Assembly: GCF_030412015.1 (NCBI RefSeq)
Contig: NZ_JASNRD010000010.1
Location: forward strand, 78,859-142,858
DNA: 64,000 nucleotides
Source: Massilia sp. YIM B02763
Lineage (GTDB): Bacteria > Pseudomonadota > Gammaproteobacteria > Burkholderiales > Burkholderiaceae_D
Reading direction: 5' to 3'
Both the position numbers and the translations under genes were made by a program. The notes beneath the pieces are model-generated. The model made no database searches. It was not told the DNA's origin and saw only the letters and a list, made by a program, of their open reading frames with translations. The first letter of the stretch is position 1; the number at the start of each line of letters is the position of its first letter. Positions 33,402 through 41,447 of this stretch are shown in pieces.

Positions 33402-35095
33402 AGACCCGTATCTCGATCCGCCCCTGCCCCGTGCGCAGCAGCGAAATGCTGCGCCAGGGCGGGATCCACCCCGTGCTGGCGCGCGTGTACGCCGCGCGCG
33501 GCCTGAGCGACGCGCGCGAGCTGGCCAGCGAACTGCAGGCCCTGCTGCCGCCCGCCCAGCTGCGCTGCATCGACGCCGCCGCCGCCTACCTGGCCGACGC
33601 CATTGGCGCCGGCAAGAAGATGACCATCGTCGCCGACTACGACTGCGACGGCGCCACCGCCTGCGCCGTGGCCCTGCGCGGCCTGCGCGCGATGGGCGCG
33701 ACGGTCGACTACATCGTCCCCAACCGCTTCGAGTACGGCTACGGCCTCACGCCGGAGATCGTCGAACTGACGGCGCGCGAGAAGCACCCCGACATCATCA
33801 TCACCGTCGACAACGGCATCGCCAGCATCGACGGCGTGGAGGCGGCCAAGCGGCGCGGCATCGACGTCGTCGTCACCGACCACCACCTGCCCGGCGACAC
33901 GCTGCCGGACGCGCGCGTGATCGTCAACCCGAACCAGCCGGAGTGCGGCTTCCCCAGCAAGCACCTGGCCGGCGTCGGCGTCGTGTTCTACGTGCTGCTG
34001 GCGCTGCGCGCGGAGCTGCGCCGGCGCGGCGTGTTCGACGCCCAGACCCAGCCCAAGCTCGACAACCTGCTCGACCTGGTGGCACTGGGCACCGTGGCCG
34101 ACGTGGTCAAGCTCGACACCAACAACCGCATCCTCGTGGCGCAGGGCCTGAAGCGCATGCGCGCCGGCCGCATGCACGCGGGCGTGGCGGCGCTGTTCCG
34201 CGTGGCTGGACGCGAGGCGCGCACCGCCTCGCCGTTCGACCTGGGCTTCGCGCTGGGCCCGCGCCTGAACGCCGCCGGACGGCTGGAAGACATGTCGCTC
34301 GGGATCGAGTGCCTGACGACGGACGACGAGGGCCGCGCCTGGGCCATCGCCCAGGAACTCAACGACATCAACCTGAAGCGCCGCGAGATCGAGGCCGACA
34401 TGCAGGGAACGGCCCTCTTGCACCTGGACGAGTTCAATCCGGCCGACGCCAGCACCATCGCCGTGTTCGACGACGGCTGGCACCAGGGCGTGATCGGCAT
34501 CGTCGCCTCGCGCCTGAAGGAAAAGTTCTACCGCCCGACGATCACCTTCGCGCCCGCGGGCGACGGCTGGATCAAGGGTTCCGGGCGCTCGATCCCGGGC
34601 TTCCACCTGCGCGACGCGCTCGACCTCGTGTCCAAGCGCGTGCCCGGCCTGATCGACAAGTTCGGCGGCCACGCGATGGCGGCTGGCCTCACCATTCGCG
34701 CCGAGCACTTCGACACGTTCACCCAGGCCTTCGAGGCCGTGGGCCGCGCCTGGCTGACGGAGGCGCAGCTGGAACGCGTGGTGGAGACGGACGGCCCGCT
34801 GGAAGACGATTTCTACTCGACCCAGTTCATCGAGCTGCTCGACGGCCAGGTCTGGGGCCAGGGCTTCGCCCCGCCCGTGTTCTGCGACGAGTTCCGCGTG
34901 GTGAGTCAGCGCATCCTGAAGGACAAGCACCTGAAATTGCTGCTGGAACGGAACGGCCGCCGCTACGACGCCATCTGGTTCGGCCACACGGACGCGCTGG
35001 GCGACCAGGCCAGGGTGGCGTTCCGGCTCGATACGAACGAGTACAACGGCGTGACCAAGGTGCAGCTGCTGGTGGAGCACGCGGAGCCGGCGTAA
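33398..35095 (+). CDS. recJ: Single-stranded-DNA-specific 5'-3' exonuclease RecJ
   Basis: 565 residues from GTG 33398, overlapping the previous stop; no better start exists. DHH-phosphoesterase motifs: MTIVADYDCDGATACAVAL, IITVDNGIAS, VVVTDHHLPGD, then the DHHA1/OB part with GWHQGVIGIVASRLKEKF and the glycine-rich FGGHAMAAGLTI. Degrades single-stranded DNA 5' to 3' in recombination and mismatch repair. Ends just before a REP-like inverted repeat that separates it from the convergent transporter gene. Confidence 0.96.
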   Translation: MKTRISIRPCPVRSSEMLRQGGIHPVLARVYAARGLSDARELASELQALLPPAQLRCIDAAAAYLADAIGAGKKMTIVADYDCDGATACAVALRGLRAMGATVDYIVPNRFEYGYGLTPEIVELTAREKHPDIIITVDNGIASIDGVEAAKRRGIDVVVTDHHLPGDTLPDARVIVNPNQPECGFPSKHLAGVGVVFYVLLALRAELRRRGVFDAQTQPKLDNLLDLVALGTVADVVKLDTNNRILVAQGLKRMRAGRMHAGVAALFRVAGREARTASPFDLGFALGPRLNAAGRLEDMSLGIECLTTDDEGRAWAIAQELNDINLKRREIEADMQGTALLHLDEFNPADASTIAVFDDGWHQGVIGIVASRLKEKFYRPTITFAPAGDGWIKGSGRSIPGFHLRDALDLVSKRVPGLIDKFGGHAMAAGLTIRAEHFDTFTQAFEAVGRAWLTEAQLERVVETDGPLEDDFYSTQFIELLDGQVWGQGFAPPVFCDEFRVVSQRILKDKHLKLLLERNGRRYDAIWFGHTDALGDQARVAFRLDTNEYNGVTKVQLLVEHAEPA

Positions 35096-35119
35096 GTTGA
35101 AGTACCGCTGCATCACACG

Positions 35120-35202
35120 CCGTCATTCCCGCGCAGGCGGGAATCCATGCTGAGCATCGTCGTTCACTTCAGTATGGATTCCCGCCTGCGCGGGAATGAC
35201 GG
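35120..35202. repeat. REP/REPIN-like inverted repeat (family A)
   Basis: Two 34-bp arms (35120-35153 and 35169-35202) are inverted copies with one mismatch and a 15-bp spacer. Each arm starts CCGTCATTCCCGCGCAGGCG and is itself a small hairpin (TTCCCGC/GCGGGAA). Related copies occur at 38227-38310 and 63863-63992. Lies between convergent recJ and the MHS transporter and can serve as transcription stop. Confidence 0.85.
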
Positions 35203-35221
35203 TTTTACATGGGCGTATCCT

Positions 35222-36514
35222 TCAGGCTGCAGTGGCCTCCACGCGTGATCCCCGCCACGGCCGATACAGCGCCAGCGCCGCGATCAACCCGCACGCCGCC
35301 GCCGCCGCCATCCAGTACCCCGGCGCCGCCTTGTCCCCCGTCGCCTGGATCAGCCAGGTCGAGATCACGGGCGTGAATCCGCCGAAGACGGCCGTCGCCA
35401 GGCTGTAGGCCAGCGAGAAGCCCACCGTGCGCACGTGCGCCGGCATGATTTCCGTGAGGGCGACGACGGTCGCGCCGTTGTAGCTGGCGTACATGAAGGA
35501 CAGCCACAGTTCCGCTTCCAGCATGTGGGCGAAGGTGGTGTCGTTCACGAGCCAGGACAGCACCGGGTGCGCCGTCAGGATCGGCAGCACGGTGAAGGTG
35601 ACCAGCAGCGGCCAGCGGCCGATGCGGTCCGACAGCGCGCCCATCACGGGCAGCCAGATGAAGTTCGACAGGCCGATGCAGAAGGTGGCCAGCAGGCTGT
35701 CGGCGGCGGACAGTTTCAGCACGCTCTTGCCGAAGGTCGGCGCGTACACGGTGATCAGGTAGAACGAGACGGTCGTCATCACCACCAGCATCATCCCCAG
35801 CACGACGAGGCGCCAGTTGGCGGCGATGGAATGCAGGATCTCGCGGAATGCCGGGCGGTGCTTGCGCGCCTTGAATTCCTCCGTCTCCTGCAGGTGGCGG
35901 CGGATCACGAACACGATCGGGATGATCATGCAGCCGATGAAGAAGGGAATGCGCCAGCCCCACTCGCCCACTTCGGCCGGCGAGAGCGCGCGGTTGAGCG
36001 CGAAGCCCAGCGCCGCCGCCGCCATGATCGCGGCCTGCTGGCTGGCCGACTGCCAGCTCACGTAGAAGCCCTTGCGGCCCGGCGGCGCCATCTCGGCCAG
36101 GTACACGGACACGCCGCCCAGTTCGACGCCGGCCGAGAAGCCCTGCAGCAGGCGCCCGAGCACGACGAGGATGGGCGCGAAGATGCCGATGGTCGCATAG
36201 CCGGGGACGAAGGCGATCAGGATGGTGCCGCAGGACATGATGAGCAGCGTCAGGATCAGGCCCTTGCGGCGGCCGATGCGGTCGATCACCCCGCCCAGCA
36301 CGACGGCGCCCAGGGGACGCATCAGGAAGCCGGCGCCGAACGCCACGAAGGTCGCCATTAGCGACACGTACTCGTTCCCCGAGGGGAAGAAGGTGCTGGC
36401 GATATAGGTCGCGTAGAAGCCGTACAGGAAGAAGTCGAACATTTCGAGGAAGTTGCCGCTGGTGACGCGAATGACGGTCGCGAGCGGCGATGGCGCCTGG
36501 TGGGCCTGGGTCAT
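35222..36514 (-). CDS. MFS transporter, metabolite:H+ symporter family (citrate/tricarballylate type)
   Basis: 430 residues with twelve membrane helices. It has MHS-family features: N-terminal [20 protein letters not shown], the loop motif [17 protein letters not shown], and [30 protein letters not shown]. Closest in type to citrate and tricarballylate symporters (CitA/TcuC). The [11 protein letters not shown] start and the [10 protein letters not shown] block are what I rely on. It would import a di- or tricarboxylate with protons. No catabolic partner genes are adjacent, so the substrate is open. Confidence 0.87.
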   Translation of the reverse strand: MTQAHQAPSPLATVIRVTSGNFLEMFDFFLYGFYATYIASTFFPSGNEYVSLMATFVAFGAGFLMRPLGAVVLGGVIDRIGRRKGLILTLLIMSCGTILIAFVPGYATIGIFAPILVVLGRLLQGFSAGVELGGVSVYLAEMAPPGRKGFYVSWQSASQQAAIMAAAALGFALNRALSPAEVGEWGWRIPFFIGCMIIPIVFVIRRHLQETEEFKARKHRPAFREILHSIAANWRLVVLGMMLVVMTTVSFYLITVYAPTFGKSVLKLSAADSLLATFCIGLSNFIWLPVMGALSDRIGRWPLLVTFTVLPILTAHPVLSWLVNDTTFAHMLEAELWLSFMYASYNGATVVALTEIMPAHVRTVGFSLAYSLATAVFGGFTPVISTWLIQATGDKAAPGYWMAAAAACGLIAALALYRPWRGSRVEATAA

Positions 36515-36680
36515 GGAACACTCCTGTTCTTGTTGCGTCGTGACGTCGCTGGGAAGTATTTACCGGCGCGTATTGATCGTGTCACGGCATCTCATGTGCT
36601 GTGATTGCTTGTTCGATTGTATAGAACCGCGGCGGGCGCTGCAGGACGCGGGATATTCGCGCCCGCGCACCATGGGCCGC

Positions 36681-36709
36681 TTGCACTTTATCCGGAACCG
36701 GAGTATAAA
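36681..36709 (+). promoter_or_regulatory. Sigma-70 promoter with operator-like palindrome for the Xre-RES operon
   Basis: TTGCAC (36681-36686), 17-bp spacer, TATAAA (36704-36709). The spacer contains TCCGG-AA-CCGGA (36691-36702). A symmetric site between -35 and -10 fits autorepression by the antitoxin. The ATG at 36732 follows GGAGG at 36722-36726. Confidence 0.65.
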
Positions 36710-36731
36710 AAGACCAGAACTGGAGGAATCC

Positions 36732-37169
36732 ATGAATCTTGCCTACGCGTATCCCAAAAGCCGCTTCGAACCCATCCAGCTCGTCGACCTGAACGCCCGC
36801 GCCGAACGGGAACGCCTGTCGGCCTCCGCCCTCGCCGGTTTCTTCCGCCTGATGGAGGCCTGGCGCGTGCGCGACGAGGATGCGCGCGAATTGCTGGGCG
36901 GCCTGTCCTCGTCCTCGTTCTACGAATGGAAGAAGAAGCCGCAGCGGGTGCTCGAGGTCGACCGCATCACCCGCGTATCCTACCTGCTGGGCATCTATAA
37001 ATCCCTGCACATTTTGTATGGCGACAAGCTCGCCGACGAGTGGGTGCACCTGCCGAACACGAACCCCGTGTTCCAGGGCCGCACGCCGCTGGCGACGATG
37101 CTGGGCGGCGGCCTGCTGGCCATGCAGACCGTGCGCCGGCTGCTCGACGCCCGGCGCGGAGGGCTGTAG
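36732..37169 (+). CDS. Xre/MbcA/ParS-type antitoxin of RES toxin
   Basis: 145 residues. Residues about 30-75 form the Xre-like DNA-binding region (LMEAWRVRDEDARELLGGLSSSSFYEWKK). Residues 85-145 are the DUF2384 toxin-binding domain: YLLGIYKSLHILYGDKLADEWVHLPNTNPVFQGRTPLATML and a final LLDARRG helix. It should neutralise the RES toxin encoded immediately downstream (stop TAG abuts the toxin ATG) and repress its own promoter. The ATG 36732 start is fixed by GGAGG. Confidence 0.9.
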   Translation: MNLAYAYPKSRFEPIQLVDLNARAERERLSASALAGFFRLMEAWRVRDEDARELLGGLSSSSFYEWKKKPQRVLEVDRITRVSYLLGIYKSLHILYGDKLADEWVHLPNTNPVFQGRTPLATMLGGGLLAMQTVRRLLDARRGGL

Positions 37170-37868
37170 ATGGGCGTCCCGCGCGCCATCCCGCGCCTGA
37201 CCGCGCTGCGCCGCTTCGACACCTGCCGCCTGATTCCGTCGCGCTTCGCCGATGCCGAGGATTCCGTGCTGGCCCCGCTGGCCGGCGGCGACGATGCGCT
37301 GCTGCGCGACCTGTTCGACCTCGACAACGCCACCAACGACCGCCTGCGCGGCGAGTCCGGCCTCCTGCCGGGCATCGGCGTGGACGAGCTGGTGTTCGGC
37401 GTGCCCAATTTCCGCATCATCAACGCGGCCTATACGTATGCCAGGCCGGAAGGCAGCCGCTTCAACGACGGCGAGCGCGGTGCCTGGTATTGCGCCTTCG
37501 AGGCGGAGACGGCGCTGGCCGAGGTCGCGTTCCACAAGACCGTCGAGTACCAGGAAATCGGCCGCTTCGACGACAGCGTCTCCTACCAGGCGCTGCTGGC
37601 GGACTTCAGCGCCGGCTTCCACGACCTGCGCGACGACGACGCCTGGGCGCCCTGCCTCGATCCGGGCAGCTACGTGGCGTCGCAAGGGCTGGCTGCGCGG
37701 CTGCTGGATGCGGGCTCGATGGGCGTGATCTACCCCAGCGTGCGCCACGCCGGGGGCACGAACCTGGCCTGCTTCCGGCCCGCACTCGTGGGTAATGTCC
37801 GCAAGGGGCACGCGTATCGGTTAACATGGGCGGGTTCGCCGATTCCGCAGGTCGAACCCATCCGATAG
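37170..37868 (+). CDS. RES-domain toxin (NAD+-degrading)
   Basis: 232 residues beginning directly after the antitoxin stop. The RES domain is visible: CRLIPSRF with Arg20, ARPEGSRFNDGERGAWYCAF, ETALAEVAFH with Glu118, and GVIYPSVRHAGGTNLACF with the Ser. Arg, Glu and Ser of these three blocks give the family its name and the active site. RES toxins degrade NAD+ and stop growth unless bound by their Xre antitoxin. At 232 residues this member is complete. The module appears functional. Confidence 0.92.
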   Translation: MGVPRAIPRLTALRRFDTCRLIPSRFADAEDSVLAPLAGGDDALLRDLFDLDNATNDRLRGESGLLPGIGVDELVFGVPNFRIINAAYTYARPEGSRFNDGERGAWYCAFEAETALAEVAFHKTVEYQEIGRFDDSVSYQALLADFSAGFHDLRDDDAWAPCLDPGSYVASQGLAARLLDAGSMGVIYPSVRHAGGTNLACFRPALVGNVRKGHAYRLTWAGSPIPQVEPIR

Positions 37869-37874
37869 ACGAGC

Positions 37875-38210
37875 ATGACAAACGAATCACTGAAACTGGA
37901 TCCGCTGAAAGACAGCGAGCTGCACGACAAGATCAACCGCGAGACCGCGCGCATCGCCTGGTCCGAACTGGAACGCCACTTCGCCCACGGCGTGGTGGTG
38001 TACGTGAGCGAGGACCTCGACCTGGTCGAGGTGGCGCTGCGCGTGGCGCACGACGACAAGGCCAGCGTCAGCCGCTGGATGAGCGAAGGCAAGCTGGCCA
38101 AGGTCTCCGACCTGCAGGCCCAGACCTGGCAGGCGGCCGACGCCCAGCTGTGGGCGTCCGTGGTGAGCCCCTTCGTGCTGGTGCAGCCGGAGAAGAAGCA
38201 GCTGCATTAA
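37875..38210 (+). CDS. DUF2288 family protein
   Basis: 111 residues, 6 bp after the RES toxin stop. Pattern of DUF2288: INRETARIAWSELERHFAHGVVVYV, LDLVEVALRVAHDDKASVSRWMSEGKLAKVSD, TWQAADAQLWASVVSPFVLVQ. Soluble alpha/beta protein of unknown function, common in gammaproteobacteria and betaproteobacteria. It is likely read from the toxin operon here, perhaps only by proximity. Ends before a REP-like repeat. Confidence 0.85.
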   Translation: MTNESLKLDPLKDSELHDKINRETARIAWSELERHFAHGVVVYVSEDLDLVEVALRVAHDDKASVSRWMSEGKLAKVSDLQAQTWQAADAQLWASVVSPFVLVQPEKKQLH

Positions 38211-38226
38211 GAGCAAACACGCCCAC

Positions 38227-38310
38227 CGTCGCCCCTGCGCAGGCAGGGGCCCAATGTCGGCCGAGTCGTCGCGCATGCAACATTGGGTCCCTGCCTTCGC
38301 AGGGACGACG
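38227..38310. repeat. REP/REPIN-like inverted repeat (family A variant)
   Basis: Left arm 38227-38257 (CGTCGCCCCTGCGCAGGCAG...) and right arm 38280-38310 (...CTGCCTTCGCAGGGACGACG) are inverted with a few mismatches. Lies between the convergent DUF2288 and chemoreceptor genes. Confidence 0.75.
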
Positions 38311-38316
38311 AGGGAT

Positions 38317-39927
38317 TCAGGCCGCGTACGCCAGTCGCGGCTGACCCGCTGCGGGGAGCCGCACCGCCTGCCCCGCCTCCTCGAGCTGGAACACGTTCAC
38401 CAGTCCCGCCAGCTCGCCGGCCTGCTGCTGCAGCGACTGCGCCGCCGCCGCCGCTTCCTCGACCAGGGCCGCGTTCTGGATCGTCATCTCGTCCAGCTTG
38501 ACGATGGCGCCGTCGACCTGCTCGATGTCGGCGCTCTGGGCCTGGGTGGCGGCCGAGATCTCGGCCATGATGGCCGTGACGCGGCCGATCCGTTCGACCA
38601 CGGCGCGCATCGTCTCGCCGGCCTGGCCGACGAGTTGGGTGCCGGCGCCGACCTTGCCGACGGAATCCTCGATCAACGCCTTGATTTCCTTGGCCGCGGC
38701 CGCCGAACGCTGGGCCAGGCCACGCACCTCGGCGGCGACCACGGCGAAGCCGCGCCCCTGCTCGCCCGCGCGCGCCGCCTCGACGGCGGCGTTGAGGGCC
38801 AGGATATTGGTCTGGAAGGCGATGCCGTCGATGACGGAAATGATGTCCACGATGCGTGTCGACGCCTCGCTGATGAGGGTCATCGTGGCGACCACGTCGT
38901 CGACGGTGGCGCCACCCTGGCGCGACACGCTCGACGCGTCCGCGGCCAGCTTGCTCGCTTCCTGCGCATAGTCGGCGTTGCGGCGTACCGACTCGATCAG
39001 GTCCTTCATCGTGCCGGCCACGCGCGCCAGTTCGGCGGCCTGGCTCTCGGTGCGCTGCGACAGGTCGACGTTGCCGGTGGCGATCTCGCTCGACGCCGCG
39101 GCGATCGCCTCGGTACCCGTGCGCACCCGGCCGACGATGCCGGACAGGCTGTTGCGCATCTCGCTCATGGCCGCCAGCAGGCTGGCCGGCGCCGCGCGGC
39201 GCGTGTCGACGTCGACGTGCAGCTGTCCGTGCGCGATCGCCTGGGCGACGCCGGCCGCATAGGCGGGCTCGCCGCCGAGCTGGCGCACCAGCTGGCGCAC
39301 GATGGCGATGCCGACGCCGGCGGCCAGCAGCACGCACAGCACGGCCAGCACGCCGATCGTCAGGCGCGCCGACGATGCGGTGGCTCCGGCGGCCGCGCTG
39401 GCCCTGGTGCTGCCCGCCTGCAGGTCCTTCAGCAGGACGTCGATGTCGGCGACGATGCGGCGGCGCAGCGGCGTGCATTCGTTCGCCAGGAAGGCGCTGT
39501 AGCCGTCCATGTCGCCCGACGTCCGGTAGCCACGCGGGCGGCGTAGCTCGCGCGCCATGGCCTCCAGCTCCTCGCGGGTCTTGCGGTATTGCGGGTCGGC
39601 GCCCATGACGGCGTCCAGCCGTCCGAGCGCCGCCATGTAGGCGGCGACATGGTGGTCGATCAGGTCCAGTTCCCGCGCCACCTCGGCGCCGTCCTTGAAG
39701 ACATAGGCGTTGCGGGCCGAGATGCCGGTCTGGTCGAGCGCCTCGCGCACTTCGTACAGCGGCTCGAGCTGGGTCGCGCGCAGGCGATCGGCGCCGGCCA
39801 GCGCCCGCTCGATGTCGTTGACACGCAGCACGGCGAACAGCGCCAGCACGAGCGTCACGCCGACGACCAGTGCGAATGCCAGCGTCAGCCTGGCGGCAAT
39901 TCCCGGACCTTTGGATTGTTTGCTCAC
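38317..39927 (-). CDS. Methyl-accepting chemotaxis protein
   Basis: 536 residues. Membrane helix 1 at about 12-33 ([21 protein letters not shown]), a four-helix-bundle periplasmic domain to about 185, helix 2 at about 188-210, a HAMP-like segment, and a signalling domain with the invariant hairpin [31 protein letters not shown]. The C-terminus lacks a CheR/CheB docking pentapeptide (ends QPRLAYAA). The periplasmic domain looks like 4HB_MCP; its ligand is unknown. No che genes are nearby, so this is an orphan receptor, divergent from the HTH-GAF regulator. Confidence 0.92.
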   Translation of the reverse strand: MSKQSKGPGIAARLTLAFALVVGVTLVLALFAVLRVNDIERALAGADRLRATQLEPLYEVREALDQTGISARNAYVFKDGAEVARELDLIDHHVAAYMAALGRLDAVMGADPQYRKTREELEAMARELRRPRGYRTSGDMDGYSAFLANECTPLRRRIVADIDVLLKDLQAGSTRASAAAGATASSARLTIGVLAVLCVLLAAGVGIAIVRQLVRQLGGEPAYAAGVAQAIAHGQLHVDVDTRRAAPASLLAAMSEMRNSLSGIVGRVRTGTEAIAAASSEIATGNVDLSQRTESQAAELARVAGTMKDLIESVRRNADYAQEASKLAADASSVSRQGGATVDDVVATMTLISEASTRIVDIISVIDGIAFQTNILALNAAVEAARAGEQGRGFAVVAAEVRGLAQRSAAAAKEIKALIEDSVGKVGAGTQLVGQAGETMRAVVERIGRVTAIMAEISAATQAQSADIEQVDGAIVKLDEMTIQNAALVEEAAAAAQSLQQQAGELAGLVNVFQLEEAGQAVRLPAAGQPRLAYAA

Positions 39928-40046
39928 TTTTTCCTCGTTTAATTAGGGAAAATTTCAGCATTTCCCCAGAAATGGCATTATTGATGAAATTGTGCCACAG
40001 AAATTTCTTAAGGGAAGCACAATTGAAAAGACGGCATTTCAGTGTG

Positions 40047-40140
40047 CGAATTTGTAACAATTCGTGAGAATGTTTAAGTAGCAACTATCTTCGATGATGT
40101 AATAGTTGGAGAGAATCTGGTCCCGTAAATCCGTTATACT
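40047..40140 (+). promoter_or_regulatory. Palindromes and -10 element upstream of the HTH-GAF gene
   Basis: CGAATT-TGTAAC-AATTCG (40047-40064), then CAACTAT (40082-40088) and its inverted copy ATAGTTG (40102-40108) separated by 13 bp, then a consensus-like -10 TATACT (40135-40140). No clear -35. The inverted repeat is a candidate operator for the MerR-like regulator encoded 20 bp on. Confidence 0.5.
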
Positions 40141-40160
40141 GGCGGAATACGAGGAAGTTT

Positions 40161-40904
40161 ATGTTGAGCAACTTAAAAGACGACGATCCGATTCTGACCA
40201 CGAGCGAAGTGGCCCGCCTGCTCGGCGTGGCGACGAGCACGGTGCAGATCTGGATGGAAAGCGGCGCCATCGAATCCTGGAAAACCCCGGGAGGACACCG
40301 CCGTACGCGCCTGAGCCTGGTACAAGGCCTCATGCATGGCGACGACCAGGCGCGCGCCACCCCGAACCCGAGCACCGACAAGGAATACCAGCCTGCCCCG
40401 CTGCCGAACTATCCGGTACCGGGCAACGAGCGCACCCGCCTGGCGGCGCTGGCCGCATCGGGCCTGGTCGACACGGAAGACGAGCCGCGCTTCGACCGCG
40501 TGGTGCGCCTGGCCGCCATGGTGACCGGTTCGCCGATCGCGCTGATCTCCCTGCTGACCTCCACGCGCCAGTGGTTCAAGGCCCGCGTCGGGCTTTCGGC
40601 GCGCGAGACGCCGCGCGACTGGGCGTTCTGCTCGCACACGATCCTGAAGAACGAACTGTTCGTCGTGGAAGACGCGCTCGAGGACGAGCGCTTCCGCAAC
40701 AACCCGCTCGTGCTGCAGGAGCCGCACATCCGCTTCTACGCGGGCATTCCGCTGCGCGACAAGTCCGGCCAGCCGCTGGGCAGCCTGTGCGTGATCGACC
40801 GCGAACCGCGCCGCCTGCGCGCGGCCGAAGTCCAGAGCCTGATGGACCTGGCCGACATCGCGGCGGCGGAGATCGCCGCGGGCGCCGGCAAGCAGCGTCA
40901 TTAA
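40161..40904 (+). CDS. HTH (MerR/excisionase-like) and GAF domain regulator
   Basis: 247 residues. Residues 12-50 are a MerR/HTH_17-type DNA-binding fold: LTTSEVARLLGVATSTVQIWMESGAIESWKTPGGHRR, with the RRT wing. After a Pro-rich linker, residues about 90-240 form a GAF domain (NERTRLAALAASGLVDTEDEP ... FCSHTILKNELFVVEDALEDERFRNNPLV ... FYAGIPLRDKSGQPLGSLCVID). GAF domains sense small molecules, redox state or light. This gives a one-component regulator with an unknown signal. The inverted repeat at 40082-40108 may be its site. Confidence 0.83.
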   Translation: MLSNLKDDDPILTTSEVARLLGVATSTVQIWMESGAIESWKTPGGHRRTRLSLVQGLMHGDDQARATPNPSTDKEYQPAPLPNYPVPGNERTRLAALAASGLVDTEDEPRFDRVVRLAAMVTGSPIALISLLTSTRQWFKARVGLSARETPRDWAFCSHTILKNELFVVEDALEDERFRNNPLVLQEPHIRFYAGIPLRDKSGQPLGSLCVIDREPRRLRAAEVQSLMDLADIAAAEIAAGAGKQRH

Positions 40905-40916
40905 TCTCGGCGTGCA

Positions 40917-40944
40917 TGGTGGGCACGTGGTGCCCACCCTACGA
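40917..40944. repeat. Dispersed 28-bp repeat (family B)
   Basis: TGGTGGGCACG, one variable base, then GGTGCCCACCCTACGA. The same 28 bp with a single difference occurs at 47007-47034. It folds as GTGGGCAC/GTGCCCAC. Located right after the HTH-GAF gene stop. Confidence 0.8.
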
Positions 40945-41030
40945 TCGGCGATAAAAATGTCGCGCCCGGTGCATGATGCGCGACGCAGGGTCGGCATCGC
41001 ATGCCCGCCAGGCCGCTGCCGACCACCGCA

Positions 41031-41447
41031 TCAATAACCCGGACCGCGCCCTTCGCGCACCCGGTGCTGCAAGGCATGCGCCGCTTCGCGCATCCATTCC
41101 CCCGCACGCACGGGATCCGGTTCGCGCATCGCCAGCTCCTGCAAGGCTTCCGGATACTCGAGCTGCGCCGCCAGCGCGAGCCAGCGCCGCGCGGCCGCCT
41201 CGTCGCGCGGCCCGCCCTCGCCTGCCATCTGCATCTGGGCCAGCGTGAACATGGCGGCCGGCACCCCGCCGGCGGCGGCACGCGCGAACGCGGCGCGCGC
41301 CGCGGCGGCGTCGGGCGCCATGCCGAGGCCATTGCGCTGCTTCAGTCCCAGTTCCCAGTCGGCCAGCGCCCGCGGCGGCAAGCCGTCGGCCGCATGCCCC
41401 AGCACGGTAGCGGCGAGCAGGGTCGCCGCCAGCAAGCCGCGTCTCAT
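41031..41447 (-). CDS. Small Sel1/TPR-like repeat protein, exported
   Basis: 138 residues. Signal peptide MRRGLLAATLLAATVLGHA. Helical repeats of Sel1 type follow: LGMAPDAAAARAAFARAAAGG, AAMFTLAQMQMAGEGGPRDEAAARRWLALAA, and PEALQELAM. The start ATG overlaps the cpdB stop by 4 bp (ATGA), so it is translated with cpdB. Probably a periplasmic protein-protein interaction module; the partner is unknown. Confidence 0.7.
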   Translation of the reverse strand: MRRGLLAATLLAATVLGHAADGLPPRALADWELGLKQRNGLGMAPDAAAARAAFARAAAGGVPAAMFTLAQMQMAGEGGPRDEAAARRWLALAAQLEYPEALQELAMREPDPVRAGEWMREAAHALQHRVREGRGPGY

